Shown here: one piece after another, positions 56,241-64,000 of the stretch
How positions within the stretch are numbered: the stretch's first letter is position 1
Layout of the letters: the number at the start of each line of letters is the position of its first letter
Assembly (NCBI RefSeq): GCF_007833165.1
Contig: NZ_VOBQ01000019.1
Location: 82,410 to 146,409 of the forward strand
Direction: 5' to 3'
DNA: 64,000 nt
Source: Caenimonas sedimenti
GTDB lineage: Bacteria > Pseudomonadota > Gammaproteobacteria > Burkholderiales > Burkholderiaceae_C
Translations under genes and position numbers: made by a program
Notes under the pieces: generated by a model
The model's database searches: none
Told to the model about the DNA's origin: nothing
Seen by the model: only the letters and a program-made list of their open reading frames with translations

Positions 56241-57218
56241 ATGAATATGCAACCGACGCTCTTTTCCCGCCGCGGCGCCCTCGCCACGCTGCTGGCCGTC
56301 GCCTTCGTCGCGCCTGTCGCGGCCCAAGCTCCGCTCGAATTGAAGATCACGGCACCGGCCGGTGCCGGCGGCGGCTGGGACGGTGCCGCGCGTTCGCTGC
56401 AACAGGTGATGACCTCAACCGGTGCAGCCAAGAGCGTGCAGGTCGTCAACGTGCCCGGCGCCGGAGGGACCGTGGGCCTGGCCCAGTTCGTGAACGGCGC
56501 CAAGGGCGACGGCAACCAGATGATGGTGATGGGCATCACCATGGTGGGGGCGGTGCTCACGAACAAGTCGCCGGTGACGCTCGAATCCGTGACGCCGATC
56601 GCGCGCCTCACGGCCGACCAGCTGGTGATCGTGGTGCCGGCCAACTCGCCGCACAAGACGACCAGGGATCTCGCGGCGGCGCTCAAGGCCGACACGTCCA
56701 AGGTGGTGTGGGCTGGCGGCTCGGCCGGCGGTGCCGACCACATCCTGGCGGGCCTGGTCGCCAAGGCGGCGGGCGGCGATGCCACCAAGCTGAACTACGT
56801 GCCGTTCTCGGGCGGCGGTGAAGCGCTGGCGGAAATGCTCGGCGGCCGCGTGACGGCGGGGATCTCGGGCTACAACGAATTCGAAAGCCAGATCAAGGCC
56901 GGCAAGCTGCGCGCGCTGGCGATCTCTGGCGGCAAGCGCATGGCCGGCATTGACGTGCCCACGCTGAAGGAACAAGGCATGGACGTCGAACTGCTCAACT
57001 GGCGCGGCATCGTCGCGCCGCCCGGCATCACCGCTGCACAGAAGACCGCTCTGGCCGCAGCAGTGACCAAGGCCGTCAAGTCCGAAGACTGGAACAAGGT
57101 GCTGAAGGCCCGCGGCTGGGACGACGCCTACCTCGATGCCGACGGCTACGCCGCCTTCCTGAAGGCCGACCAGGTCCGCGTCAAGGATGTTCTCACGTCT
57201 GTTGGCCTGGTGAAGTGA
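56241..57218 (+). CDS. tctC: Tripartite tricarboxylate transporter substrate-binding protein TctC
   Basis: The 325-residue precursor has a signal peptide (residues 1 to about 29, VAFVAPVAAQA) and the TctC motif TAPAGAGGGWDGAARSLQ. This is followed by VPGAGGTVGLAQF, VVPANSPHKTTRDL and VPFSGGGEALAEML, all typical for the citrate/tricarboxylate-binding branch of Bug proteins. With tctB and tctA directly behind it, it forms a complete TTT system. AAGG lies near the ATG. Confidence 0.93.
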   Translation: MNMQPTLFSRRGALATLLAVAFVAPVAAQAPLELKITAPAGAGGGWDGAARSLQQVMTSTGAAKSVQVVNVPGAGGTVGLAQFVNGAKGDGNQMMVMGITMVGAVLTNKSPVTLESVTPIARLTADQLVIVVPANSPHKTTRDLAAALKADTSKVVWAGGSAGGADHILAGLVAKAAGGDATKLNYVPFSGGGEALAEMLGGRVTAGISGYNEFESQIKAGKLRALAISGGKRMAGIDVPTLKEQGMDVELLNWRGIVAPPGITAAQKTALAAAVTKAVKSEDWNKVLKARGWDDAYLDADGYAAFLKADQVRVKDVLTSVGLVK

Positions 57219-57709
57219 GCGAGCCCGGCGCACCCGCCGGGCCGCGTTGGCAAACGCAGTGCGGCATCGGTGTCGCACTGCTGCTGACCGCCGCCGCGCT
57301 GTGGTTCGACATCCGGAACCTGCCGGTCTCGCCAGCCGTTGGCGTCGGCCCTTCGGCGGCGCTCAAGCTCGTCGGCGCCATTGTCGCAATCCTAGGGCTC
57401 TGCCACTTCATCGGCGCGTGGCGGGCGCGCAAGGTGAGGCACTCCCAAGCTGTCGATCATGGCAACCGCGCGTCGCTGGCGATCGTCCTCGCTGCTCTCG
57501 TGGGGCAAATCCTCCTGCTGGAAGTGGGCGCCGGTTTCATCTTCAGTTCACTGTGGCTCTTCGCGCTGACGGCGCGTGGATTCGGCGAGCGTGTCGGCCC
57601 CAAGTCGGTGGCCATCGGCGCGACGCTCGCCATCCTCGTCTACCTCTTTTTCACCAAGGCGCTTTCGCTCGCCCTGCCTGCCGGTCCGCTTGAGCGGCTG
57701 TTCGGCTGA
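57215..57709 (+). CDS. tctB: Tripartite tricarboxylate transporter small membrane subunit TctB
   Basis: The 164-residue protein has four TM segments, with TctB-like GVGPSAALKLVGAIVAILG and ILLLEVGAGFIFSSLWLFAL. The start is GTG 57215, overlapping the tctC stop (GTGA). It is the poorly conserved small subunit; its position makes the call. Confidence 0.88.
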   Translation: MSEPGAPAGPRWQTQCGIGVALLLTAAALWFDIRNLPVSPAVGVGPSAALKLVGAIVAILGLCHFIGAWRARKVRHSQAVDHGNRASLAIVLAALVGQILLLEVGAGFIFSSLWLFALTARGFGERVGPKSVAIGATLAILVYLFFTKALSLALPAGPLERLFG

Positions 57710-57721
57710 ACGCGTCACCCC

Positions 57722-59221
57722 ATGGAAGTCTTCCAATCGCTGCTGCACGGGCTTTCCGTCGCGGTCCAGCCCACCAACCTCATGTTCGCCGGTATCGGCG
57801 TTCTGCTCGGCACGCTGGTCGGCATCCTGCCCGGCATCAGCCCATCGCTCACCGTTGCCCTGCTGCTGCCCGTCACGTTCAAACTCGACCCGACCGGGTC
57901 CATCATCATGTTCGCCGGCATCTACTTCGGCGGGATGTACGGCAGTTCGACGACCGCCATCCTGCTCAACACGCCGGGTGAAGCGGCCTCCATCGCCACC
58001 GCGATCGAAGGCCACAAGATGGCCAAGGCCGGCCGAGGCGGCCCGGCGCTGGCCACGGCGGCCATCGGCTCCTTTGTCGCCGGAACGATCGCGACCATCT
58101 TGCTGGCCGTGTTGGCTCCGACCATCGTGGAACTTGCGGTGGCCTTCGGGCCCTGGGACTACTTCGGGTTGATGGTGCTGGCATTCGTGACAGTGTCGGC
58201 CACTTTCGGAACCTCGGTACTGCGCGGGCTGACCAGCCTCGCGCTGGGGCTGGTCCTCGGTCTGGTCGGCATCGACAAGCTCACCGGGCAGTCGCGGCTG
58301 GCGTACGGCGTCCCATCCTTGATGGACGGCGTCTCGATCACGACCTTGGCCGTCGGCCTCTTCGCGATGGGCGAAGCGCTCTATACCGCGTCGCGCTACC
58401 GCGGCATTGCGGAGACGATGGAAGCGGTGCGCGGCTCGCTGTGGATGACATGGGACGACTGGCGGCGCAGCTGGAAGCCCTGGCTGCGCGGTGTGGCGCT
58501 CGGCTTCCCCATCGGCGCGCTACCGGCGGGCGGCGCGGAAGTGCCGACGTTGCTGTCGTACACCATCGAACGCAAGCTCGCGAAGCAGCCCAACCAGTTC
58601 GGCGAAGGCGCCATCGAGGGCGTGGCCGGACCGGAGGCCGCCAACAACGCTGCCGCCACCGGCACGCTGGTGCCCTTGCTGGCACTTGGACTGCCCACCT
58701 CCGCCACCGCGGCGATGCTGTTGGCGGGGTTCCAGCAGTATGGCCTCGTGCCCGGTCCGCTGCTGTTCATCACCAACACCGACCTGGTCTGGGGCCTGAT
58801 AGCGAGTTTCTTCATCGGCAACCTGATGCTGCTGGTGCTGAACCTGCCGCTGGTGGGCCTGTGGGTCAAGCTGCTGGAAGTGCCGCAGCCTTACCTGTAC
58901 GCCGGCATCCTGGTGTTCGCGGCCATGGGCACGCTTGCGGCCAATCCGTCCACGTTCGAACTCGGCATGCTCGTCGCGTTCGGCATCTGCGGCTACCTGA
59001 TGCGCTGCTGGGACTACCCGTTGGCACCGATGATCGTCGGGTTGATCCTTGGGCCGATGGCGGAAAGCCAGTTCCGCCGGGCGCTGCAGATCAGCCTCGG
59101 CGATCCCTGGGTGTTCTTCAAGCACGGTGGATCCGCCACGCTGCTGGCGCTTGCCGTCATAGCGCTGATCGCGCCGCTCATTTTCAAACGCTTGAGCCGA
59201 TTCAAGGGCGAGGACGCTTGA
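57722..59221 (+). CDS. tctA: Tripartite tricarboxylate transporter large membrane subunit TctA
   Basis: The 499-residue protein has about 11-12 TM segments, [20 protein letters not shown] and [20 protein letters not shown] at the N-terminus, and the second half-repeat [38 protein letters not shown]. These two repeats are the TctA hallmark. It starts 12 bp after tctB. Its last 20 bp overlap the convergent methyltransferase gene. Confidence 0.95.
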   Translation: MEVFQSLLHGLSVAVQPTNLMFAGIGVLLGTLVGILPGISPSLTVALLLPVTFKLDPTGSIIMFAGIYFGGMYGSSTTAILLNTPGEAASIATAIEGHKMAKAGRGGPALATAAIGSFVAGTIATILLAVLAPTIVELAVAFGPWDYFGLMVLAFVTVSATFGTSVLRGLTSLALGLVLGLVGIDKLTGQSRLAYGVPSLMDGVSITTLAVGLFAMGEALYTASRYRGIAETMEAVRGSLWMTWDDWRRSWKPWLRGVALGFPIGALPAGGAEVPTLLSYTIERKLAKQPNQFGEGAIEGVAGPEAANNAAATGTLVPLLALGLPTSATAAMLLAGFQQYGLVPGPLLFITNTDLVWGLIASFFIGNLMLLVLNLPLVGLWVKLLEVPQPYLYAGILVFAAMGTLAANPSTFELGMLVAFGICGYLMRCWDYPLAPMIVGLILGPMAESQFRRALQISLGDPWVFFKHGGSATLLALAVIALIAPLIFKRLSRFKGEDA

Positions 59222-59852
59222 GGATCCATTGAAAGCCGTCAGAGCGATGGCCGTTCATGGTCACCACTTCCATCTTGCGGCTCTCCGTCCTTTCGAACGC
59301 GCCGAACAGCCCGGCCAGCCACTCGGGCGTGTGATGCCTTACACGCGCGCCATCCTCGGTCATGAAGACCCCAAACGGCTCCCCTGCGGCCGCGTGCTTC
59401 GCGTAGCGGTCGGCATTCCTGGTATCGACCTGCAACGGATAGTCGCTGAGATAGAGGATGCCGTCGGGCTTCAGCAGCCGGTGCAATTGGACGGACAGTG
59501 CGCGTTGCGACGTGTCGTCCGGGATGCAGGTCAGGACGGCGAACAAGAGCACGCAGTCGACCGTGCCATCAGGCAGCGTGGGGCCGGCTTCGCCGATCAC
59601 TTCGAACCGGATTCCGGGGTGCGCCTCCCGCGCCCGCGCGATCATCGCGGGGGAGAAATCCAGGCCAATGACGTTGTCGTAGCCCGCATTCCGCAGCTCG
59701 GCGCACAGGCGGCCTTGGCCACAGCCGTAGTCGACCACCAGCGCATCGGGCGCCACATTCCGCGCCAGCAACGCGATGTCCAGCGGATGCGTGAACACCT
59801 TGGAAGCCGCGGCGCCATCCCAATAGTTCCGCCGGCTGAGGTCGATCGTCAT
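59202..59852 (-). CDS. SAM-dependent class I methyltransferase
   Basis: The 216-residue protein has motif [16 protein letters not shown] (about residues 40-54), then [17 protein letters not shown] and [14 protein letters not shown]. It binds S-adenosylmethionine; the substrate is unknown. Downstream pieces [20 protein letters not shown] resemble small-molecule methyltransferases. It lies 4 bp behind the TSUP gene on the same strand, thus probably in one operon with it and the AraC gene. Confidence 0.85.
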   Translation of the reverse strand: MTIDLSRRNYWDGAAASKVFTHPLDIALLARNVAPDALVVDYGCGQGRLCAELRNAGYDNVIGLDFSPAMIARAREAHPGIRFEVIGEAGPTLPDGTVDCVLLFAVLTCIPDDTSQRALSVQLHRLLKPDGILYLSDYPLQVDTRNADRYAKHAAAGEPFGVFMTEDGARVRHHTPEWLAGLFGAFERTESRKMEVVTMNGHRSDGFQWILKRPRP

Positions 59853-59856
59853 GGCT

Positions 59857-60579
59857 CTACCGAACGGCGGCCCATAGCAGCGAAAGTCCCGAGACCAGCA
59901 TCAAGCTGTCGATGAGCGAGCGATACGCCGCCGCCGAAAGCTTCAACACCACGAAGCGGCCCACGAACGAACCCGCCATCAGGGTCGAACCCACGATGAC
60001 GCCCTGCACCACCACCTCCGGCGTCAAGGCGCCGAAGAGCTGGAACGTCGCCACCTTGGCCACGTACATGCCGATGGAACTGGCGGCTTCCGTGCCCAGG
60101 AAGGCCCCGCGTTCCAGACCGTAGAAGGTGAAGAGCGGCACCGTGAGCGGGCCGGTGGAAGCGACGACACCGGTCAGTAGGCCCAGCGGCCCGCCCAACA
60201 ACATCAGGTGCGTCGTCGTGATGCGGAACTCGCGCCGCGCCAGCCAGCGGCGCGCGGGGATCAATGACAGGAAGAACAGGCCCAGCGCGGTCTCGGCCAC
60301 GCCCGGCGCAATCTCCAGCAGCAGCCGCGCGCCCAGCATCGCGCCGGGGATCGCGGTGGAACAGTAGGCGCCGCAGGCGCGCCAGTCGATGTCGCGCCAC
60401 CAGGCCAGCACCCGCCCCAGGTTGCCCAGGATGGCGGCGACGGCCATGATGGGGATCGCCTGGCGCGGGCCGAACATCACGACCAGCACCGGCATCATCA
60501 CGAGGGACGAGCCGGTGCCGACGATGCCACCCAGCGTGCCGGCGAACAGGCCGAACGCGAGCAGGAGGGCGTAGTCCAC
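59857..60579 (-). CDS. TSUP family transporter (TauE/SafE-like)
   Basis: The 240-residue membrane protein has about eight TM segments and the TSUP repeats GTLGGIVGTGSSLVMMPVL and TGVVASTGPLTVPLFTFYGL. Family members move sulfite, sulfoacetate or other organic anions across the inner membrane. The start is GTG 60579, two bases after the AraC stop, so the two genes are coupled. A longer reading frame in the same phase overlaps the AraC gene and was not used. Confidence 0.85.
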   Translation of the reverse strand: MDYALLLAFGLFAGTLGGIVGTGSSLVMMPVLVVMFGPRQAIPIMAVAAILGNLGRVLAWWRDIDWRACGAYCSTAIPGAMLGARLLLEIAPGVAETALGLFFLSLIPARRWLARREFRITTTHLMLLGGPLGLLTGVVASTGPLTVPLFTFYGLERGAFLGTEAASSIGMYVAKVATFQLFGALTPEVVVQGVIVGSTLMAGSFVGRFVVLKLSAAAYRSLIDSLMLVSGLSLLWAAVR

Positions 60580-60581
60580 GG

Positions 60582-61610
60582 TCAGGCGGTGGCCTGCGCG
60601 GCCGGCTGCAGCTGCGCGCGCCGCCAGGCCGCCGGCGGCAGCCCGGTGGCGCGCTTGAAGGCGCGCGCGAACGACGCCTCCGATTCGTAACCGACGTCGA
60701 GCGCGACGGCCGCGACACTGGACCCCCCTTCGCGCAGCAGCCGGGCGCCGCACTGCATCCGCCAGTTGGCCAGGTACTGCATCGGCGCCAGTCCGGTGAG
60801 TGCGACGAAGCGCTCGTGCAGCGCCGACCGAGACAGGTTCACGCGCTGACCGAGGTTCTCCAACGTCCAGGCCGCGCTCGGGTCCGCGTGCATCAGCGCG
60901 ATCGCGCGCCCCACCTGGCGGTCGCGCAGCGCGCCGAGCCACCCCTGGGCTTCCTGCGGAAGCGTGTCCAGGTAGCGCCGCGCGCCGTCGACGAACACCA
61001 TCTCGCTGACCCGCTCCAGCAAAGCCGCCGTGCCGGCCCGCCGGTCGCCGGACTCGGACACCGCGTGCTCCAGCATCGGCGCCACCCAGGCGCCGACGCC
61101 CTCGGCCGGCAGGTGCAGAAGCCGCGGCAGGGCCGCGATCAGCGGGTTGAACGGCCGCAGGTCGCAGGCGATGAAGCCGCACACGATGACGGTGCTGGCA
61201 TCCCCGGCCGGCAGCCGCGAACCCGGCTCGAACATGGTGCCGCGGTAGGTGATGGGGATGGGCTTCGGCGCGTCCCGCATGCGGAACAGCCAATCGCCCT
61301 CTTCCGCCGGGGCGAGGCCCGGTTCGCTCGAGATCGTGTGCGCATCACCATGGGGCAGCATCACGATGTCACCCTGGCGCAACCTGAGCGGCGGCTCTCC
61401 GTCCAGCTTCACCCAGCCCTCGCCTTTGGCGAACAGGTGGTATTCGATGACGTGCTCGGCGCCGGGCATGACCGCCGGCGCCACCATGCTCGACGGCGGC
61501 GCGAAAGCCGCCCACTGGTCGCGGCAGCTCACGTGGAAGAACACCGAGCCCCGCAGCCGCACGCTGCGCAGCACGTCGGACAAGGGGTCGAGCTGGCTGG
61601 ATGGAAGCAC
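60582..61610 (-). CDS. AraC family regulator with cupin sensor domain
   Basis: The 342-residue protein has an N-terminal cupin_6-type sensor (SVFFHVSCRDQWAAF, DIVMLPHGDAHTI) and a C-terminal pair of HTHs (ENLGQRVNLSRSALHERFVA, VAALDVGYESEASFARAFKR). The start is GTG 61610, since the ATG a few bases upstream is out of frame. It is divergent from the tartrate dehydratase gene over 66 bp and so may control it, as well as its own operon with the TSUP and methyltransferase genes. Confidence 0.87.
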   Translation of the reverse strand: MLPSSQLDPLSDVLRSVRLRGSVFFHVSCRDQWAAFAPPSSMVAPAVMPGAEHVIEYHLFAKGEGWVKLDGEPPLRLRQGDIVMLPHGDAHTISSEPGLAPAEEGDWLFRMRDAPKPIPITYRGTMFEPGSRLPAGDASTVIVCGFIACDLRPFNPLIAALPRLLHLPAEGVGAWVAPMLEHAVSESGDRRAGTAALLERVSEMVFVDGARRYLDTLPQEAQGWLGALRDRQVGRAIALMHADPSAAWTLENLGQRVNLSRSALHERFVALTGLAPMQYLANWRMQCGARLLREGGSSVAAVALDVGYESEASFARAFKRATGLPPAAWRRAQLQPAAQATA

Positions 61611-61676
61611 GGGCGCATGCTAGCCGAAGCGCGGCCGGGCGATCCAGTACAGTGGATCGTCCCCTGGAGACCGCCC

Positions 61677-62843
61677 GTGAAGATCGTCGAAATCCGCGAG
61701 AAGACGCTGCCCATCAGCTCGCCCATCCGCAACGCCTACATCGACTTCAGCAAGATGACGCTGAGCCTGGTGGCCGTGATCACCGACGTGGTCCGCGATG
61801 GCAAGCCGGTGGTCGGCTACGGCTTCAACTCGAACGGCCGCTATGGCCAAGGCCAGTTGATGCGCGAGCGCTTCCTGCCGCGCATCGCCGAAGCCGCGCC
61901 CGAATCGCTGCTGGACGAGAGCGGCAACAATCTGGACCCGCACAAGATCTGGGCCACCCTGTTCAAGAACGAGAAGCCGGGCGGCCACGGCGAGCGCTCG
62001 GTCGCCATCGGCACCATCGACATGGCGGTGTGGGACGCGGTCGCCAAGATCGCCGGCGTGCCGCTGTTCCAGCTGCTGGCCGACCGCTACGGCAAGGGCC
62101 AGCCGAACCGCAAGGTGTTCGTGTACGCGGCCGGCGGTTACTACTACCCGGGCAAGGACGACGCGCAACTGAAGGACGAGATGCGCAGCTACCTGGACCG
62201 CGGCTACAGCGTGGTGAAGATGAAGATCGGCGGCGCTTCGCTCGACGACGACCTGCGGCGCATCGACTCCGTGCTCTCCATCCTGCAGGACGGCCAGCGC
62301 CTGTGCGTGGACGCCAACGGCCGCTTCGACCTGGACACCGCCATCGCCTATGCCAAGGCGATGGCGCCCTACAACCTGTTCTGGTACGAGGAGGCTGGCG
62401 ATCCGCTCGACTACGAACTGCAGGCCACGCTGCGCAACTACTACAAGAACCCCATGGCGACCGGCGAAAACCTGTTCTCCATGCAGGATGCGCGCAACCT
62501 GATCCGCCACGGCGGCATGCGGCCCGACCGCGACTGGCTGCAGTTCGACTGCGCGCTGAGCTATGGCCTGGTCGAGTACCTGCGCACGCTGGACATGCTG
62601 AAGGAACACGGCTGGTCCGCCAGCCGCTGCATCCCGCACGGCGGGCACCAGATGTCACTGAACATCGCCGCCGGGCTGGGCCTGGGCGGCAACGAGTCCT
62701 ACCCTGACCTGTTCCAGCCGTTCGGCGGGTTCCCCGACGGCGTGAAGGTGGAGAACAGCTACGTAACGATGCCGGACCTGCCGGGCATCGGGTTCGAAGG
62801 CAAGGCCGATCTGTATCGCGAGATGCAGGCGTTGTCGGCGTGA
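61677..62843 (+). CDS. tarD: Probable D(-)-tartrate dehydratase (enolase superfamily)
   Basis: The 388-residue protein closely follows characterised TarD as I recall it: SSPIRNAYIDFSKM, YGFNSNGRYGQGQL, NEKPGGHGERSVAIGTIDMA, VVKMKIGG with catalytic Lys183, metal ligands Asp212 (VDANGR), Glu238 (WYEE) and Glu264 (GEN), and His321 in IPHGGHQMSLNIAAGLGLG. The reaction would be D-tartrate to oxaloacetate plus water. The start is GTG 61677 with GGAGA 6 nt upstream. The close match to the active site makes the substrate call unusually firm for this superfamily, but related acid sugars remain possible. Confidence 0.85.
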   Translation: MKIVEIREKTLPISSPIRNAYIDFSKMTLSLVAVITDVVRDGKPVVGYGFNSNGRYGQGQLMRERFLPRIAEAAPESLLDESGNNLDPHKIWATLFKNEKPGGHGERSVAIGTIDMAVWDAVAKIAGVPLFQLLADRYGKGQPNRKVFVYAAGGYYYPGKDDAQLKDEMRSYLDRGYSVVKMKIGGASLDDDLRRIDSVLSILQDGQRLCVDANGRFDLDTAIAYAKAMAPYNLFWYEEAGDPLDYELQATLRNYYKNPMATGENLFSMQDARNLIRHGGMRPDRDWLQFDCALSYGLVEYLRTLDMLKEHGWSASRCIPHGGHQMSLNIAAGLGLGGNESYPDLFQPFGGFPDGVKVENSYVTMPDLPGIGFEGKADLYREMQALSA

Positions 62844-63844
62844 GCGCCAGGTTCCGCTGGCGCAGCGTCGGCATCGCGCTGGTGGTCATCACGCTGCTGG
62901 CTGTGGTGCCGGCCGCCTATCTGGTGTGGCGGGTCGCTCAGCCGTGGACGGACGGAGTCGCGCACCCGGCCACACCACGGGCAGATGCCACGCAGCTGCA
63001 GCGCGACGTGCGCGAACTGTCCACCCGCTTCGACTCGCGCAGCGTCAACCGGCCCGAAGTGCTGGACGGAGCCGCCAGCTACATCGAAAAGCGGCTGACC
63101 GAAGCCGGCTTGCAGGTCGTCAGCCAGCGCTTCGACGCGCGCGGCCAGACGTACCGCAACCTCGTCGTCCGGCTCGGCCCTGACACGCCGGAGGTCGTCG
63201 TGGTCGGCGCGCACTACGACGTGTTCGGCGAACTGCCAGGTGCGGACGACAACGCCAGTGGCGTCGCGGGCCTGATCGAACTCGCAAGGCTGCTGCGGAC
63301 GCAGCCGTTGACGAAGCGGGTGGAACTGGTGGCGTACACCAACGAGGAGCCGCCCTTCTTCCGCACGCCGCACATGGGCAGCGCCATCCATGCCGCGGGG
63401 CTGCGAGCGAATGACAAACGCGTCTCGCTGATGCTGTCGCTGGAATGCATCGGCTACTTCTCCGACGCACCCGGCAGCCAGGACCATCCGGCTCGGCTGA
63501 TGGAAGCCATCTACCCCACCACCGGCAACTTCATCGCACTGGTCGGCTTCTACGAGGACGGTGCAGTGGCGCGCCGGGCCAAGGCGGCGATGAAGGGTGC
63601 GACGGATTTGCCGGTGCACTCGATCAATGCGCCCGGCTTCGTCACCGGCATCGACTTCTCCGATCACCTGAACTACGCGCGCGAGGGCTTCGTGGGGATG
63701 ATGGTGACCGATACGGCGTTCTACCGGAACAAGGCGTATCACACGCGCGCGGACACCTGGGAGCGGCTGGACTATGGGCGCATGGCCAAGGTCGTCACCG
63801 GGGTGGCGGCCGTCGTGCTGTCGCAGGCCAATCGGCCCATGTAA
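62840..63844 (+). CDS. M28 family metallopeptidase with N-terminal membrane anchor
   Basis: The 334-residue protein has one TM segment (about 10-30) and an M28 aminopeptidase domain with zinc-binding VVGAHYDVFG (His-x-Asp), PGADDNASGVAGLIEL, the catalytic Glu pair TNEEPP, and the terminal His in AYHTRADTWERLDY. The catalytic domain should face the periplasm. GTG 62840 overlaps the tarD stop (GTGA), so it is coupled to it even though the functions are not obviously linked. It ends just before the insertion sequence. Confidence 0.87.
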   Translation: MSARFRWRSVGIALVVITLLAVVPAAYLVWRVAQPWTDGVAHPATPRADATQLQRDVRELSTRFDSRSVNRPEVLDGAASYIEKRLTEAGLQVVSQRFDARGQTYRNLVVRLGPDTPEVVVVGAHYDVFGELPGADDNASGVAGLIELARLLRTQPLTKRVELVAYTNEEPPFFRTPHMGSAIHAAGLRANDKRVSLMLSLECIGYFSDAPGSQDHPARLMEAIYPTTGNFIALVGFYEDGAVARRAKAAMKGATDLPVHSINAPGFVTGIDFSDHLNYAREGFVGMMVTDTAFYRNKAYHTRADTWERLDYGRMAKVVTGVAAVVLSQANRPM

Positions 63845-64000
63845 GGTTCAGGCGCCTTGGTCTGTTCTCGGCCGATTCTGTTGAAAAACTCTCCGGTGCC
63901 GCCTAGATTTGCGCGAACCAAATGCGGGGGTGCTGACGATGATGGGAAGCCAAGGCGGAGCGCAGGATCGGCTGTTCTACTCGTTCAACCTTGAAGACCA
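63845..64000 (+). mobile_element. Left end of an IS1182-like insertion sequence (partial)
   Basis: The stretch near 63880 (GATTCTGTTGAAAAACTC) resembles terminal sequence I associate with IS1182-like elements, and the reading frame starting at 63939 begins like their transposases. The outer boundary is not determined; it lies between the peptidase stop at 63844 and about 63880. The right end is outside the window. Confidence 0.55.
63939..64000 (+). CDS. IS1182-like transposase (N-terminal fragment at the window edge)
   Basis: Twenty-one residues are visible, MMGSQGGAQDRLFYSFNLED; the QDRLFYSFNLED stretch is like the start of IS1182/DUF772 transposases (xxxLFYxFNLExHVP). The frame is open to the edge. 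ATG 63939 or 63942 could be used. The length and integrity cannot be seen. Confidence 0.6.
   Translation, partial: MMGSQGGAQDRLFYSFNLED

Overview
The window is GC-rich bacterial chromosome with gene-dense, overlapping operons (many ATGA, GTGA and TGATG junctions). Three tripartite-tricarboxylate-transporter type (Bug/TctC) genes, acyl-CoA catabolic islands and a PhaA/MrpA fused with MrpB point to a betaproteobacterium of the order Burkholderiales, most like Comamonadaceae (Ramlibacter/Variovorax type). This assignment rests on gene content and composition, not on a marker gene. No rRNA, tRNA or CRISPR was seen.

Layout. 1-12 kb: a hemerythrin-like gene cut by the left edge, then a TetR regulator with a well-formed promoter/operator that heads an acyl-CoA catabolic operon (DUF35 protein, thiolase-fold protein, enoyl-CoA hydratase, SDR, NPD-type flavoprotein, CoA ligase, Bug receptor). 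A convergent operon encodes a bifunctional hydratase/3-hydroxyacyl-CoA dehydrogenase, a thiolase and an SDR. 12-23.5 kb: an MFS transporter; a leftward dipeptide-type ABC transporter operon (two permeases, binding protein, two ATPases) ending in an unusual regulator with two TetR DNA-binding domains; and, divergent from it, an SDR plus two acyl-CoA dehydrogenases that look like the two halves of a heteromeric enzyme. Together these could import and beta-oxidise a bulky, probably cyclic, acyl substrate, with an aldolase-like step by the DUF35/thiolase-fold pair. The substrate is unknown.

23.5-34.3 kb: small exported proteins (one PsiF-like), an AarF/UbiB-family protein, an LprI-like membrane protein, a CoA ligase/acyl-CoA dehydrogenase pair, an LLM flavoprotein, two small exported proteins (one made of short YxGK repeats), a membrane VWA protein, a cupin dioxygenase-like protein and an SDR. 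34.5-41 kb: catalase-peroxidase KatG, an HTH protein, a membrane-anchored retropepsin-like protease, several exported or lipid-anchored proteins, a zinc-metallopeptidase-like protein, and an intergenic region with a strong terminator that may end a small RNA.

41-48.4 kb: an Rnk/GreA-like gene, a tandem universal stress protein and a six-gene Mrp/Pha Na+(K+)/H+ antiporter operon, preceded by a leader with a possible 23-codon ORF and a perfect 12-bp stem-loop. 48.4-52 kb: an exported FAH/hydratase-like protein and a SulP transporter fused to STAS and cyclic-nucleotide-binding domains. 52-59 kb: a GntR-regulated locus in which an aconitase-family enzyme, the GntR regulator and a binding-protein-fold protein without signal peptide face a tctCBA transporter across a short intergenic region with an AT-rich inverted repeat; this is likely tri-/dicarboxylate uptake and use. 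59-64 kb: a methyltransferase, a TSUP permease, an AraC regulator, a very probable D(-)-tartrate dehydratase, an M28 peptidase, and the left end of an IS1182-like insertion sequence at the right edge.
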